Shown piece after piece: positions 44,914-53,985 of a DNA stretch of 64,000 nucleotides. The position numbers were made by a program, and so were the translations under genes. Below the pieces are notes generated by a model. The model made no database searches. It was not told the DNA's origin and saw nothing but the letters and a program-made list of their open reading frames with translations. The number at the start of each line of letters is the position of its first letter. Within the stretch, counting starts at the first letter, position 1. The stretch comes from CAIWHR01 sp963823215 (GTDB lineage Bacteria > Pseudomonadota > Gammaproteobacteria > Burkholderiales > Casimicrobiaceae): the NCBI GenBank assembly GCA_963823215.1, contig CAWGKT010000008.1, positions 124,001 through 188,000 on the forward strand, written 5' to 3'.

Positions 44914-47194
44914 CTAGGATTCCCGCCGTGAACCGTCCGGCAGGGTCGACTCGCACTCGGTGAATATGCGCACGTCGCAGGTGCGGCACCGCGAGCTCTC
45001 GAGGCGGGCATAGATCGCCCGAATCGCATCGTCCTTCGCCTCGAACACGCAGTCGCGGCCGATCGAATCGAGGAACCCGGGCAAGAACGCGACCGGAGCG
45101 ATTCCAACGGTGATGGCGACGATGGGCGACCCGCGCGCCATTGTAGCGAGCTTCGCACGCCCGGGAGGCAATATTACGGGGGTGACTACCTTCAGCACCG
45201 AGTTGACAGCGAAACGGATTGAATTGCTCAAAGAACTGGTTCCGAATCTCTCGCGAGTTGCATTGCTTCACAACATGGGCAATCCGGCTGCTCCGCCCGA
45301 ATGGGAAGAGACAAAGACGGCGGTCCGCTCACTGGGTATCCAAGCGGAGCTTCTTGACGTGCGGAGCCAGACCGACCTGAGCGGCGCATTCGACCTGGCA
45401 GTCCGAAAGCATGTCGACGCGCTTCTCATCGGGGCAGACGGTCTTACCCAAATGCATCAACAAACGATCGTCGACTTGGTTGCCCGCAAGAGGCTGCCTG
45501 CTGCCTATCCGGCCCGCGAGTTCGTCGAAGCCGGGGGTTTGATAGCCTATGCGGTGAATTATCCCAACCTGTATTTTCGACCCACGCTCCAGCAAATCGC
45601 GGACCGCCGGCTTCAGGTTGCACAGATAGAGCGTGCCACCGGCTTCGCGGGTGAGTTTCGCCTCGTGCGCGAGTAGTTCGGCACCGGCGACGTCGATGAA
45701 GTTGATGCCGCTGCCGATCAGCAGGATGTCGCGCCGCTCGGGAGTTTCCACGCGGGCATCGTGCAGCTCGTCGCGGACGTGTTCGACGGCACCGAAGAAG
45801 AGCGACCCGTCGACGCGCAGCAGCGCCAGCTGCGGGCACTCGACCGGACCGGCGGCCTGGACGTCGGCAACGGCGACCGAGCGCCTCTGCGGCGACGTGC
45901 GATCGGGAACGATCGGCGTCAGATGCGGGTGCGTCGTTCGTTGCAGGTAGATGAGCAGCGAGGCCAGCACGCCGACGAAGATCGCGAATTCGAGCTGCAG
46001 CGCGAGCGTCGAGAGAAAGGTCACCGCCAGGACCAGCGCGTCGCCGCGGCTGGTGCGGACGATGCGCCGCATCTCCCGCAGATCGATGAGGCCCCACGCG
46101 ACGACGAACAGCAGTCCGGCCATCACGGCGAGCGGCAGGTACGCGGCCAGCGGTGCGACACCGAGCAGCACGACGACGAGCAGCCCCGCGGAGAATACTG
46201 CGGCCAGCGGCGTGCGCGCGCCGGCTTCGTAGTTGATTCCGCTGCGGTTGAACGAACCCGACGACGGGCACGCCGAGCTGAACGCGCCGACAATGTTTGA
46301 CAGGCCCTGGCCGATGAACTCCTGGTTGCCGTCGATCCGCTGCCCGGACTTGGTCGCGACGGCGCGGGCGATCGACACCGCCTCCGTCAAGCCCAGCACG
46401 GTGAGCGCGAGCGCGGCGGGAAAGATCTTGCGCCAGATCTCCGGGTCGAACGACGGCAAGGAAAATACGGGAATGCCGGATGGCAGCGCGCCGACCACCG
46501 GCACCTTGGCCAACCCGGCGGCAAGGAGCGCATAACCGAACAGGCTGCCCGCGATCATCGCGACGACCATGTACGGCAACCGCGGCATCCATCGCTTCGC
46601 GGCGAGCGCGACGACGAGAGCCACGGCGCCGGTCGCCGTGATCCACGGGTCGAGGCCCGCGCCACCCCGCGCAAACAGGTTGAGTGTCTCGAAGAATCGC
46701 GAACCCGACGGGATCGGCACGCCGAAGAAATTGCGGAGCTGGGCGGCGATGATGAGAAGTCCCGCGCCCGCGGTGAAGCCAATCACCACCGTGTGCGAGA
46801 TGAAGTTGACGAGCGCCCCCAAACGCGCGACGCCCATCCCGAACTGCAGCAGGCCGACCAGCAACGCGAGGGTCAGTACCAGCTCGATGTAGACGTCGGT
46901 CCCCGGTGCCGCCAGGGGTGTCATCGTGGCGAACACGACGAGCGCGATCGCGTTGGTCGGGCCCGAGACCTGGTGCCACGACGAGCCCCAGAGCGCTGCC
47001 GCGACGGCGGGCAGCATGGCGCAATAGAGGCCGAACTGCGGCGGCAGGCCGGCGAGCGTGGCGTACGCGACCCCCTGCGGCAGGACGACGAGCGCGCCGA
47101 TGAGGCCGGCCATCAGGTCGGCGCGCAGCGTCTCACGGGTTACGCGGTCGCGCCACGACAGGAACGGAAGGAGCTTGAGTGCTAGCGGGGCCAC
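44914..47194 (-). pseudogene. SulP family anion permease interrupted by a 502-bp insertion
   Basis: SulP/SLC26-type permease, starting at ATG 47194 seven bases after the tauC stop. The intact part (about 537 residues) has the N-terminal LRADLMAGLIGALVVLPQGVAYA, GTNAIAL-like SGPTNAIALVVF, ten or more helices, and most of a STAS domain (LLRVDGSLFFGAVEHV, FIDVAGAELLAHEA, YLCNLKPAVRDLLERG). The remaining STAS tail (GFLDSIGRDCVFEAKDDAIR, then CRTCDVRIF) is found 502 bases further on in another frame, ending at 44914. The gap 45079-45580 is foreign. The position after tauC suggests sulfate or sulfite movement linked to taurine breakdown (inference). Membrane domain complete; function doubtful. Confidence 0.85.
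45079..45580 (+). pseudogene. Internal fragment of an ABC_sub_bind (PF04392-type) gene inserted in sulP
   Basis: 167 codons in one frame: AIPTVMATMGDPRAIVASFARPGGNITGVTTFS, then AKRIELLKELVPNLSRVALL, ADGLTQMHQQTIVDLVA and FVEAGGLIAYAVNY. This is the middle of a substrate-binding protein of about 325 residues; both ends are missing and there is no start, signal peptide or stop of its own. It lies antisense within sulP, between two Gly codons (GGG) of the STAS domain, and is flanked by CCC on both sides. No transposon ends were seen. Confidence 0.85.
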
Positions 47195-47201
47195 CGAAAG
47201 T

Positions 47202-48080
47202 TCAGACCTTTCCCTTCCATGGCACGACCAGTCGCTCGATGTAGCGCATCAGGAGGTCGAACAGGTAGGCCACGGCGCCGATCACGACGATGCCCATGAT
47301 CACGACGTCGGTGCGCAGGAAGTTGGACGCATTGAGCACCATCTGTCCCAGCCCGACCGTGGCGGCCACCATTTCGGCGGCGACGAGCGTCGTCCACCCG
47401 AAGCCGATCGCGATCCGCATGCCGGTGAAAATCTCGGGCATCGCCGCGGGAATCACGACGTGCCAGATCACCTGCCACTTCGAGGCGCCCATCGAATACG
47501 CGGCGTTGATCTGCTCGATCATCACACCCTTGACGCCGGCGCGGGCCGCCATCGCCAGTGGCGCGAAGCAGGCGAGAAAGATCAGGATGACCTTCGCCGT
47601 CTCCTCGATGCCGAACCAGATGACGATCAGCGGCAGGTACGCGAGCGGCGGCAGCGGCCGGTAGAACTCGATCGGCGGGTCGAAGATGCCGCGCGCGATG
47701 CGCGAGACGCCCATCGCGATGCCGGCAGGGATCGCCGTGACACAGGCCAGCAGAAACGCGGCGAACACGCGCATCAGGCTCGCCCAGAAGTGCTCGAGCA
47801 GCGGGCGCCCGCCCTGGATGTCGCCTTTCCAAGCGTCGGCGAAGCTGGTGATGATCCGTTCCGGCGTCGGCAGGAACAGGTCCCGGATCCAGCCGAGATG
47901 GGTGGCCACCCACCACAGCGCGAACAGCGCCGCGACGGTGACGATGCTGATGAGGGTGCTCGAACCCTCGCCCGGAACACTGTAACCGGTCACCGTGCGC
48001 ACGGGCGCCGCTGGCGCAGCAATGTCCCCGGCCATGGCCGTTGTCTCGGGTGGTGTGGGCACCGGCGTCAGACTGCTCAC
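47202..48080 (-). CDS. tauC: Taurine-type ABC transporter permease
   Basis: Permease of the SsuC/TauC group, about 292 residues, six helices. It contains WWVATHLGWIRDLFLPTPERIITSF, the EAA loop region AAYSMGASKWQVIWHVVIPAAMPEIFTGMRIAIGFGW, and AAEMVAATVGLGQMV. A GTG at 48080 overlaps the tauB stop (GTGA), giving translational coupling; an in-frame ATG at 48035 would give 277 residues. Third transporter gene in the aminotransferase-tauA-tauB-tauC-sulP run. Confidence 0.88.
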   Translation of the reverse strand: MSSLTPVPTPPETTAMAGDIAAPAAPVRTVTGYSVPGEGSSTLISIVTVAALFALWWVATHLGWIRDLFLPTPERIITSFADAWKGDIQGGRPLLEHFWASLMRVFAAFLLACVTAIPAGIAMGVSRIARGIFDPPIEFYRPLPPLAYLPLIVIWFGIEETAKVILIFLACFAPLAMAARAGVKGVMIEQINAAYSMGASKWQVIWHVVIPAAMPEIFTGMRIAIGFGWTTLVAAEMVAATVGLGQMVLNASNFLRTDVVIMGIVVIGAVAYLFDLLMRYIERLVVPWKGKV

Positions 48081-48877
48081 GGCACCTGCGCCTCGGCGTG
48101 GCTCGGCGCCGAATGGATCAGGTGCAGGATTTCCTCGCGCAGCCGGATGAACTCGGGGTCGGCCTTCACAGCTCGCGCGTCGCGCGATTTGACGAAGCGG
48201 CGACCGAAATCGACCTGGTAGCGGTGCGCAATGCGTCCTGGCGAGGGCGTCATCACGATCAGCTCGGTGGCGAGGAAGAGCGCTTCCTCGACACTGTGCG
48301 TGATGAAGAAGAACATCTTCTTCGTCTCCCACCACAGCTGCAGGATCAGCTCCTGGATCTGCTCGCGCGTGAGCGCATCGAGCGCCCCCAGCGGCTCGTC
48401 CATCAGCATGACCTCCGGATCGCTGGCGAGCGCGCGCGCGAGGCCCACGCGCTGCTGCATGCCGCCGGAGAGCTGGTAGATCGGGTACTCGGCGAACTTC
48501 TCGAGCCCGACGTGGCGCAGCTTGTCCAGCGCCACGCGGCGGCGTTCCGCCTTGCCCGTACCGCGCATTCGCAGGCCGAAGGCGACGTTCTCGGCGACAT
48601 CCAGCCACGGCATCAGCGCGTGCTTCTGGAACACGACACCGCGCTCCGCTCCTGGACCCGTGACCGGCTTGCCGTCGAGGACGATCTCGCCTGCCGAGTA
48701 CTCCATGAATCCGGCGATGCAGGACAGGAGCGTCGTCTTGCCGCAGCCCGAGGCGCCGAGCGCGACGACGAAGTCGCCGGGGTCGAGCGCCAGGTTGACG
48801 TCGGACAGCGCGTGGGTAGTCTGTCCGGCGCGACCGGCGTAGCTGACGGAGAGGTGGCGGACTTCGAGTTTGCTCAC
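48077..48877 (-). CDS. tauB: Taurine-type ABC transporter ATP-binding protein
   Basis: 266-residue nitrate/sulfonate/taurine importer ATPase. Walker A GASGCGKTT (near residue 42), Q-loop VVFQKHALMPWLDVAENVAFG, signature LSGGMQQRVGLARAL, Walker B VMLMDEPLGALDA, and switch THSVEEALFLA. It energises uptake with TauC and TauA. The context with the aminotransferase, ald and xsc supports taurine as substrate. Confidence 0.9.
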   Translation of the reverse strand: MSKLEVRHLSVSYAGRAGQTTHALSDVNLALDPGDFVVALGASGCGKTTLLSCIAGFMEYSAGEIVLDGKPVTGPGAERGVVFQKHALMPWLDVAENVAFGLRMRGTGKAERRRVALDKLRHVGLEKFAEYPIYQLSGGMQQRVGLARALASDPEVMLMDEPLGALDALTREQIQELILQLWWETKKMFFFITHSVEEALFLATELIVMTPSPGRIAHRYQVDFGRRFVKSRDARAVKADPEFIRLREEILHLIHSAPSHAEAQVP

Positions 48878-48914
48878 GGCGCGAATTCGCTCGAGCTACG
48901 CGCGGGTGCGGCGC

Positions 48915-48942
48915 GTGGAGCATCGGCTTGCCGACGCTCCAC
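48915..48942. promoter_or_regulatory. Intercistronic hairpin between tauA and tauB
   Basis: 13-bp stem (GTGGAGCRTCGGC arms with one G/T-type mismatch) around a two-base loop, no T run. Hairpins after a binding-protein gene often protect its message, allowing more TauA than TauB/TauC. That role is inferred. Confidence 0.55.
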
Positions 48943-48985
48943 CACGCCGAGTTACTGCGTCACAGCGTCCTGTGCCGCAATGGCA

Positions 48986-49981
48986 CTACTTTGCCGCGTC
49001 CGCCGCGTAGCTCGGATTGACTGCGACGGAGTAGTCGGGCAGCGTCTTCTCGATCTGCTTCTGCGAGAGCTGGAAGGCCGCCGTGGCCGCGAAGGCCTTG
49101 GCTGCGGTGCTGTTGGCACCGCCGCCCAGCCACTTCGTCGCCTGCTCGGACGCGGTCGGGAACTTGTACAGCCCTATGCTGGCGGGGACGTCCTCCGGCT
49201 TGGCACCCGACCACTTCGCAACCGCCTTGACTTCGGCCGAGTCCTTCGTCCACCGCACGGCGTTCTTTCGGTAATTGTCGTCGGCGGCGGCCATGATCTT
49301 CACGAACTTCACCATGAAGTCGCGGTTGGCCTTCGCCCAGTCCTTGTTGGCGACGTAGCCGTCGAACGTCGCCTTGCCGGTCTCGGCCGAGATCTGCCCC
49401 GAGGTGATGATGACCTTGCCGTCCTTCTTCACTTCGGCGAGCACCGGATCCCAGATGAACGTCGCCTGGATGTCGCCGCGCTGCCACGCGGCGCGCACTT
49501 CCGGCGGCCGCATGTTGAGGATCTGCACGTCGGCCGGATTGATCTTCCACTGGTCCAGCGCCACCATCGTGTGGAAGTGCGTCGTCGAGTTGAACGGCAT
49601 CGCGATCTTCTTGCCCTTGAGATCGCTGACCGAATTGATGCCGGAACCGTTCTTGGCGACCAGCGCCTCCGCCGAGCCGATGTCGTCGAGGATCCAGAAG
49701 AGCTCGAGCGGCTCGCCGCGCGACACCGCCGCCGCGATGCCGGCCGAGCCCACTTCGCCGATCTGCACGGCGCCCGAGGCCATCGCCTTGATCACCTCGC
49801 CGCCGCCGCCGAACTGTTTCCAGTTCACCTTGTAGCCGGTGGCCTTCTCGAGCTCCTTCGCTTCCTGGGCGATCCGGTAGGGGACCACCATGTCCTGGTA
49901 GCCGATCGTGACTTCCTTCTGCGCCCATGCCGGCGCTGCGGCGAACGCCGCGAACAGCACTCCTGCTGCCAATCGTTTCAT
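48986..49981 (-). CDS. tauA: Taurine-type ABC transporter substrate-binding protein
   Basis: 331-residue periplasmic binding protein with signal peptide (KRLAAGVLFAAFAAAPAWA, cleavage near residue 20). The mature part begins KEVTIGYQDMVVPYRIAQEAKELEKATGYKVNWKQFGGGGEVIKAMASGAVQIGEVGSAGIAAA, the TauA pattern, with NMRPPEVRAAWQRGDIQATFIWDP further on. A 108-base gap with a strong hairpin separates it from tauB. It lies 82 bases after the aminotransferase gene. Confidence 0.9.
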   Translation of the reverse strand: MKRLAAGVLFAAFAAAPAWAQKEVTIGYQDMVVPYRIAQEAKELEKATGYKVNWKQFGGGGEVIKAMASGAVQIGEVGSAGIAAAVSRGEPLELFWILDDIGSAEALVAKNGSGINSVSDLKGKKIAMPFNSTTHFHTMVALDQWKINPADVQILNMRPPEVRAAWQRGDIQATFIWDPVLAEVKKDGKVIITSGQISAETGKATFDGYVANKDWAKANRDFMVKFVKIMAAADDNYRKNAVRWTKDSAEVKAVAKWSGAKPEDVPASIGLYKFPTASEQATKWLGGGANSTAAKAFAATAAFQLSQKQIEKTLPDYSVAVNPSYAADAAK

Positions 49982-50063
49982 GCATTCCTCCCTTTGGGAT
50001 CTGAACAGATGCGGACCGGTCCGGCCCGGGCGCGCCGCCGGCGCGCCCGGAGCCCTTCCGGCG

Positions 50064-51407
50064 TCAAAGCGCCACGAGCGTCTTGCGCAGCTTGTCGGCG
50101 ATCTCGTCGACGTGCTTCGTCTCGGCAATGAGCGGCGGCGCGATGATCGCGGAGTCACCGGTCGTCTTCAGGTTGAGGCCGTTGGCGAAGAGCTTCTTCT
50201 GGAAGATTTGCCCGCGCTTGCCCGGCGCGCCTTCGACATGGACGTCGATGGCCGCCATCATCCCGTAGCCGCGAATGTCGGCGACGACCGGGATGTCCTT
50301 CAGCGCGAACAGCGCGTCGAGGAAATACGGGGACAGCTCGCGGCCGCGCTCGAACAGGCCTTCGCTCTTGTAGATGTCGAGCGTCGCGATGCCCGCCGCG
50401 CAGGACGCCGGATGGCCCGAGTACGTGTAGCCGTGGAAGAACTCGATCGCGCCTTCGGGAGCGGCGCCCATGATCGTGTCGTGGATGCGCTCGCTTGCCG
50501 CCACTGCACCCATCGGCTGCGCGCCGTTGGTGAGGCCTTTCGCCATCGTCATGATGTCCGGCGTGACGCCGAAGCTCTGCGCGGCAAATGTCTGGCCCGT
50601 GCGGCCGAAACCGGTGATCACCTCGTCGAAGACGAGCAGGATTCCGTGCGCGTCGCAGATCTCGCGCAGGCGCTTGAGATACCCCTTCGGCGGCACGAGG
50701 CAGCCCGTGGAACCGGCGATCGGCTCGACGAAGCAGGCGGCGATATTCTCCGGGCCGTACATGTTCGCGATTCGCAGGAGGTCCTCGGCCAGGTCGGCGC
50801 CATGCGCGCCTTCGCCCGGCGTGAAGAAGTTCTCCTTCAGGTGCGTATGCCGCATGTGCGCGATTCCGGGGAGGCCGGGGCCGTACTTGCGCCGGTTGTT
50901 GACGAGCCCCGACAGCGCCACGCCGCCGAAATTGACTCCGTGGTAGGCGCGCTCGCGCGAGACGAAGACATTGCGCCCGCCCTGGCCGCGCGCCTGGTGA
51001 TACGCGAGCGCGAGCTTCATCGCCGTGTCGACCGACTCGGAACCGGAATTGACGAAGAAGATCCGGTTAAGATCGCCCGGCGTGAGTTCCGCGACGCGCG
51101 ACGCCAGCTCGAACTGCTTCGGGTGCGCGCGCAGGAACGGCGCGCAGAAATCGAGCTCGCGCAGCTGCTTGCCGACCGCCTCGGCGATCTCCTTGCGGCC
51201 GTGACCGGCGGAGACGCAGAAGAGGCCCGACGACGCGTCGATGATCTTGTCCCCGCGGTCGTTCCACAAGTACATCCCTTCCGCGCGGACGACCATCTGC
51301 GGATCGGCCTTGAATTCGCGGTTGGGGGTGAACGGAATCCAGTACTCGTCGAGCGAGATTCGTTTCGTCACAGCCTGGTCCTGGATCGTCAGTTCAGCAT
51401 GGCCCAT
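50064..51407 (-). CDS. tpa: Omega-amino acid--pyruvate aminotransferase, probable taurine:pyruvate aminotransferase
   Basis: 447-residue class III aminotransferase: FFVNSGSESVDTAMKLALAYHQ, LLVFDEVITGFGRTGQTFAA, MAKGLTNGAQPMGAV (PLP Lys near residue 289), and FFHGYTYSGHPASCAAG. The sequence type covers beta-alanine:pyruvate and taurine:pyruvate enzymes, both making alanine. Linkage to tauABC, ald and xsc makes taurine the likely donor, giving sulfoacetaldehyde. It leads the minus-strand transcript and diverges from ald, so the region 51408-51586 should hold promoters for both. Confidence 0.85.
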   Translation of the reverse strand: MGHAELTIQDQAVTKRISLDEYWIPFTPNREFKADPQMVVRAEGMYLWNDRGDKIIDASSGLFCVSAGHGRKEIAEAVGKQLRELDFCAPFLRAHPKQFELASRVAELTPGDLNRIFFVNSGSESVDTAMKLALAYHQARGQGGRNVFVSRERAYHGVNFGGVALSGLVNNRRKYGPGLPGIAHMRHTHLKENFFTPGEGAHGADLAEDLLRIANMYGPENIAACFVEPIAGSTGCLVPPKGYLKRLREICDAHGILLVFDEVITGFGRTGQTFAAQSFGVTPDIMTMAKGLTNGAQPMGAVAASERIHDTIMGAAPEGAIEFFHGYTYSGHPASCAAGIATLDIYKSEGLFERGRELSPYFLDALFALKDIPVVADIRGYGMMAAIDVHVEGAPGKRGQIFQKKLFANGLNLKTTGDSAIIAPPLIAETKHVDEIADKLRKTLVAL

Positions 51408-51586
51408 GGTGGTCTCCCTCAGGCCGCCCTCGAGGTCGCTGCAGGGGACAGCGCCGAGGCGGCATTGTGCTACGATCAATCCTTAATCCTACACCTTTGT
51501 GACCGGGATGCGGGATGGCCGTGCCGCCTGCGACCGAGCCTCCCCGCCTCCTCGCTTCGATCACCCCACTTCCCCGGAGAAACCCC

Positions 51587-52702
51587 ATGCGCGTCGGCGT
51601 CCCGAAAGAGATCAAGGTCCTCGAAAACCGTGTCGGCCTCGTGCCCGGCAGCGTCCGGGAGCTGGTGGCGCACGGCCATGAAGTCGTCGTCGAGCACAAT
51701 GCAGGGCAGGGGATCGGGATGGACGACGATGCCTACCGTAAGGCCGGCGCGAAGGTCCTGGCCTCCGCGGCCGAGGTGTTCGCCGCTGCCGACATGATCG
51801 TCAAGGTCAAGGAGCCGCAGGCGGTCGAGCGCAAAATGCTGCGCCGCGGCCAGGTGCTGTTCACGTATCTGCACCTCGCACCGGACCCCGAGCAGGCGAC
51901 CGACCTCGTCGCGAGCGGCGCCGTCTGCATCGCCTACGAGACCGTCACGTCGTCCACCGGGGGGCTGCCGTTGCTGGCGCCGATGTCGGAGGTCGCCGGC
52001 CGGATGGCCGTCCAGGCGGGCGCGTATTACCTCGAAAAGCCGCACGGGGGCCTGGGCGTGCTGCTGGGCGGCGTTCCGGGTGTGGATCCCGCGAAGGTCG
52101 TGGTCCTTGGCGGCGGCGTGGTCGGCTCGCACGCCTGCCACATCGCGCTCGGCATGGGCGCGGAAGTCTGGGTGCTCGATCGCAGCGTCGAAGTCCTGCG
52201 CGCGCTGTGGCGGCAGTTCGGCCGGCCGCTCAACACGGTGTTCTCGACGCACGACGCGCTGGAGAACCACGTGACGAGCGCGGACCTCGTGATCGGCGGC
52301 GTGCTGATTCCGGGCGCATCGGCGCCGAAACTCGTCTCGGCGGCGCTCGTGAAGCGGATGAAGCCGGGCTCGGTGATCGTCGACGTCGCCATCGACCAGG
52401 GGGGCTGCTTCGAAACGTCCCACGCGACGACGCACGCGGACCCCGTCTACGTCGTCGACGGTGTCACGCACTACTGCGTGGCCAACATGCCGGGCGGGGT
52501 CCCGCGCACGTCGACGTTCGCGCTCAACAATGCGACGCTGCCGTTTGTCCTGGCGCTGGCCGACAAGGGCTGGAAGGAAGCGCTGGCGGGCGATGCGCAC
52601 CTGAAGAACGGCCTCAACGTCGCGTTCGGCAAGGTGACCTGCCAACCGGTGGCCGAAGCGCTCGGCTATGCCTTCGTCGACCCTGCCCAGGTCATGAACT
52701 GA
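51587..52702 (+). CDS. ald: Alanine dehydrogenase
   Basis: 371-residue NAD-dependent alanine dehydrogenase. MRVGVPKEIKVLENRVGLVPGSVREL start, KVKEPQ (substrate Lys), YLHLAPD, Rossmann VVVLGGGVVGSHACHIALGMGAEV near residue 172, DVAIDQGGCFETSHATTHADPVYVVDGVTHYCVANMPG. It deaminates the alanine formed by the aminotransferase, returning pyruvate and ammonium, the standard partner in taurine dissimilation. ATG 51587 fits the family N-terminus. Confidence 0.95.
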   Translation: MRVGVPKEIKVLENRVGLVPGSVRELVAHGHEVVVEHNAGQGIGMDDDAYRKAGAKVLASAAEVFAAADMIVKVKEPQAVERKMLRRGQVLFTYLHLAPDPEQATDLVASGAVCIAYETVTSSTGGLPLLAPMSEVAGRMAVQAGAYYLEKPHGGLGVLLGGVPGVDPAKVVVLGGGVVGSHACHIALGMGAEVWVLDRSVEVLRALWRQFGRPLNTVFSTHDALENHVTSADLVIGGVLIPGASAPKLVSAALVKRMKPGSVIVDVAIDQGGCFETSHATTHADPVYVVDGVTHYCVANMPGGVPRTSTFALNNATLPFVLALADKGWKEALAGDAHLKNGLNVAFGKVTCQPVAEALGYAFVDPAQVMN

Positions 52703-52730
52703 TACGAGCGCGGCGCGCCGATCCGCGTCG

Positions 52731-53942
52731 ATGGCACCGGTCGCGCTCAACGAGCTCTTCACGTTCATTCTCGCGATCCTGGCGATTCTGCTGGGAATCG
52801 CGATGAATGCGCGCTCGGCCGCATTGCGCGCGTCGAACATTCCGCCGTCGGTGCTGGGCGGGCTCGTCTTCGCCGGCGTCTTCGCGGTGCTGCATTCGGC
52901 GTTCGGACTCGAGCTGGAGTTCGCCGGCGCCATCCGCAGCGCGCTGCTGCTCACCTTCTTCGTGGGACTGGGACTCGCGGCGAAGTTCTCCGGGCTGCGC
53001 CAGGGGGGCGTTCAGGTCGCGCTGATGTGCGCGGTCATCGCGCTCATGGTCGTCGCGCAGAATGGCACGGGAATCGCGCTGGCCAAGGCTTTCGACATGG
53101 AGCCTTCCCTCGGCTTGTTCATCGGCAGCATTCCCCTGCTCGGAGGGCACGGGACCGCGGCAGCGTGGGCGCAGTCCCCTGGCGGTTCGGCCTTGCCGGG
53201 GGCGTTCGAGCTCGGCATCGCGGCCGCGACGCTCGGTCTGGTGGCCGGCGGGCTCGTCGCCGGCCCCATCGCGACCGCGCTGGCGCGAATGGCGCGCGAA
53301 AGTCCGGCAATGCAGGACGCAGCGACGGCTGCGCAGGCCGCTGCGCCCGGCAGTGAGCCCGGTGCAGGAATCGCCGCGTTCCTGAGCTCGGACCGCTGGC
53401 TGCGCGTGCTGCTGCTGATTGCCGCGGCGCTCGCGATTGGCCAGGGTCTGCAATGGTTGGCGGCGCGAGCGAGCGTGACGATTCCGCCGTTCCTGACGGC
53501 GATGTTCGGCGGCGTCATCCTGACCAACCTCGCGGACGTCATCAAGCATCCGATCGATTTCCAGCTTGCGGATCTCATCAGCACCGTCGCCCTGCGCCTG
53601 TTCCTGGCGATGGCGATGCTGAGCCTCAAGCTCTGGGCGCTGCTGGCTTTCGTCGGACTGCTGTCGGCAATGCTCGTCGCCCAGATCGCCGTCGTCGTGC
53701 TGGTGGCGTCGCTGCTGGTGTTTCCGCTGATGGGCCGCGACCGGCAGGCGGCGATCGCTGCCGGCGGCTTCGTCGGGTTCGCGCTGGGCGCGATGCCGGT
53801 GGGCCTGGGCACGATGCGCCGCCTCGCGGAAACGCTCGGGCCGGCGCCCCGCGCATTCCTCGTGATCACGCTCGCGGCGAGCCTGTTCGCCGATGCCGCC
53901 AACGCCATTGGGATAACGACATTGTTCGCTTTGCTGAAATAG
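52731..53942 (+). CDS. gltS: Sodium/glutamate symporter family protein (GltS, ESS family)
   Basis: 403-residue membrane protein with about ten helices and two re-entrant-type loops, including IPLLGGHGTAAAWA (near residue 137), the ESS family GGxGT motif, and GGFVGFALGAMPVGLGTMRRLAETLGPAPRAFLVI in the second half. The length equals GltS. It lies 28 bases after ald on the same strand. Glutamate uptake would fit the family; location within a taurine cluster raises the possibility of another acidic substrate, which the sequence cannot decide. Confidence 0.88.
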   Translation: MAPVALNELFTFILAILAILLGIAMNARSAALRASNIPPSVLGGLVFAGVFAVLHSAFGLELEFAGAIRSALLLTFFVGLGLAAKFSGLRQGGVQVALMCAVIALMVVAQNGTGIALAKAFDMEPSLGLFIGSIPLLGGHGTAAAWAQSPGGSALPGAFELGIAAATLGLVAGGLVAGPIATALARMARESPAMQDAATAAQAAAPGSEPGAGIAAFLSSDRWLRVLLLIAAALAIGQGLQWLAARASVTIPPFLTAMFGGVILTNLADVIKHPIDFQLADLISTVALRLFLAMAMLSLKLWALLAFVGLLSAMLVAQIAVVVLVASLLVFPLMGRDRQAAIAAGGFVGFALGAMPVGLGTMRRLAETLGPAPRAFLVITLAASLFADAANAIGITTLFALLK

Positions 53943-53985
53943 AGCGCCGGATATTCGCCGCCGCACCCCGGACGCCTCGGGAGGC

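Noticed and set aside
45110..45676. A separate complete ABC substrate-binding gene
   Set aside because: It has no signal peptide and no native ends, and its last 30 codons are the antisense of sulP; the real homologous part is only 45079-45580.
47202..48923. A single 573-codon frame covering tauC and tauB as one protein
   Set aside because: Only the last part matches TauC. The first half overlaps tauB in another frame and has no protein-like character, so there is no fusion.
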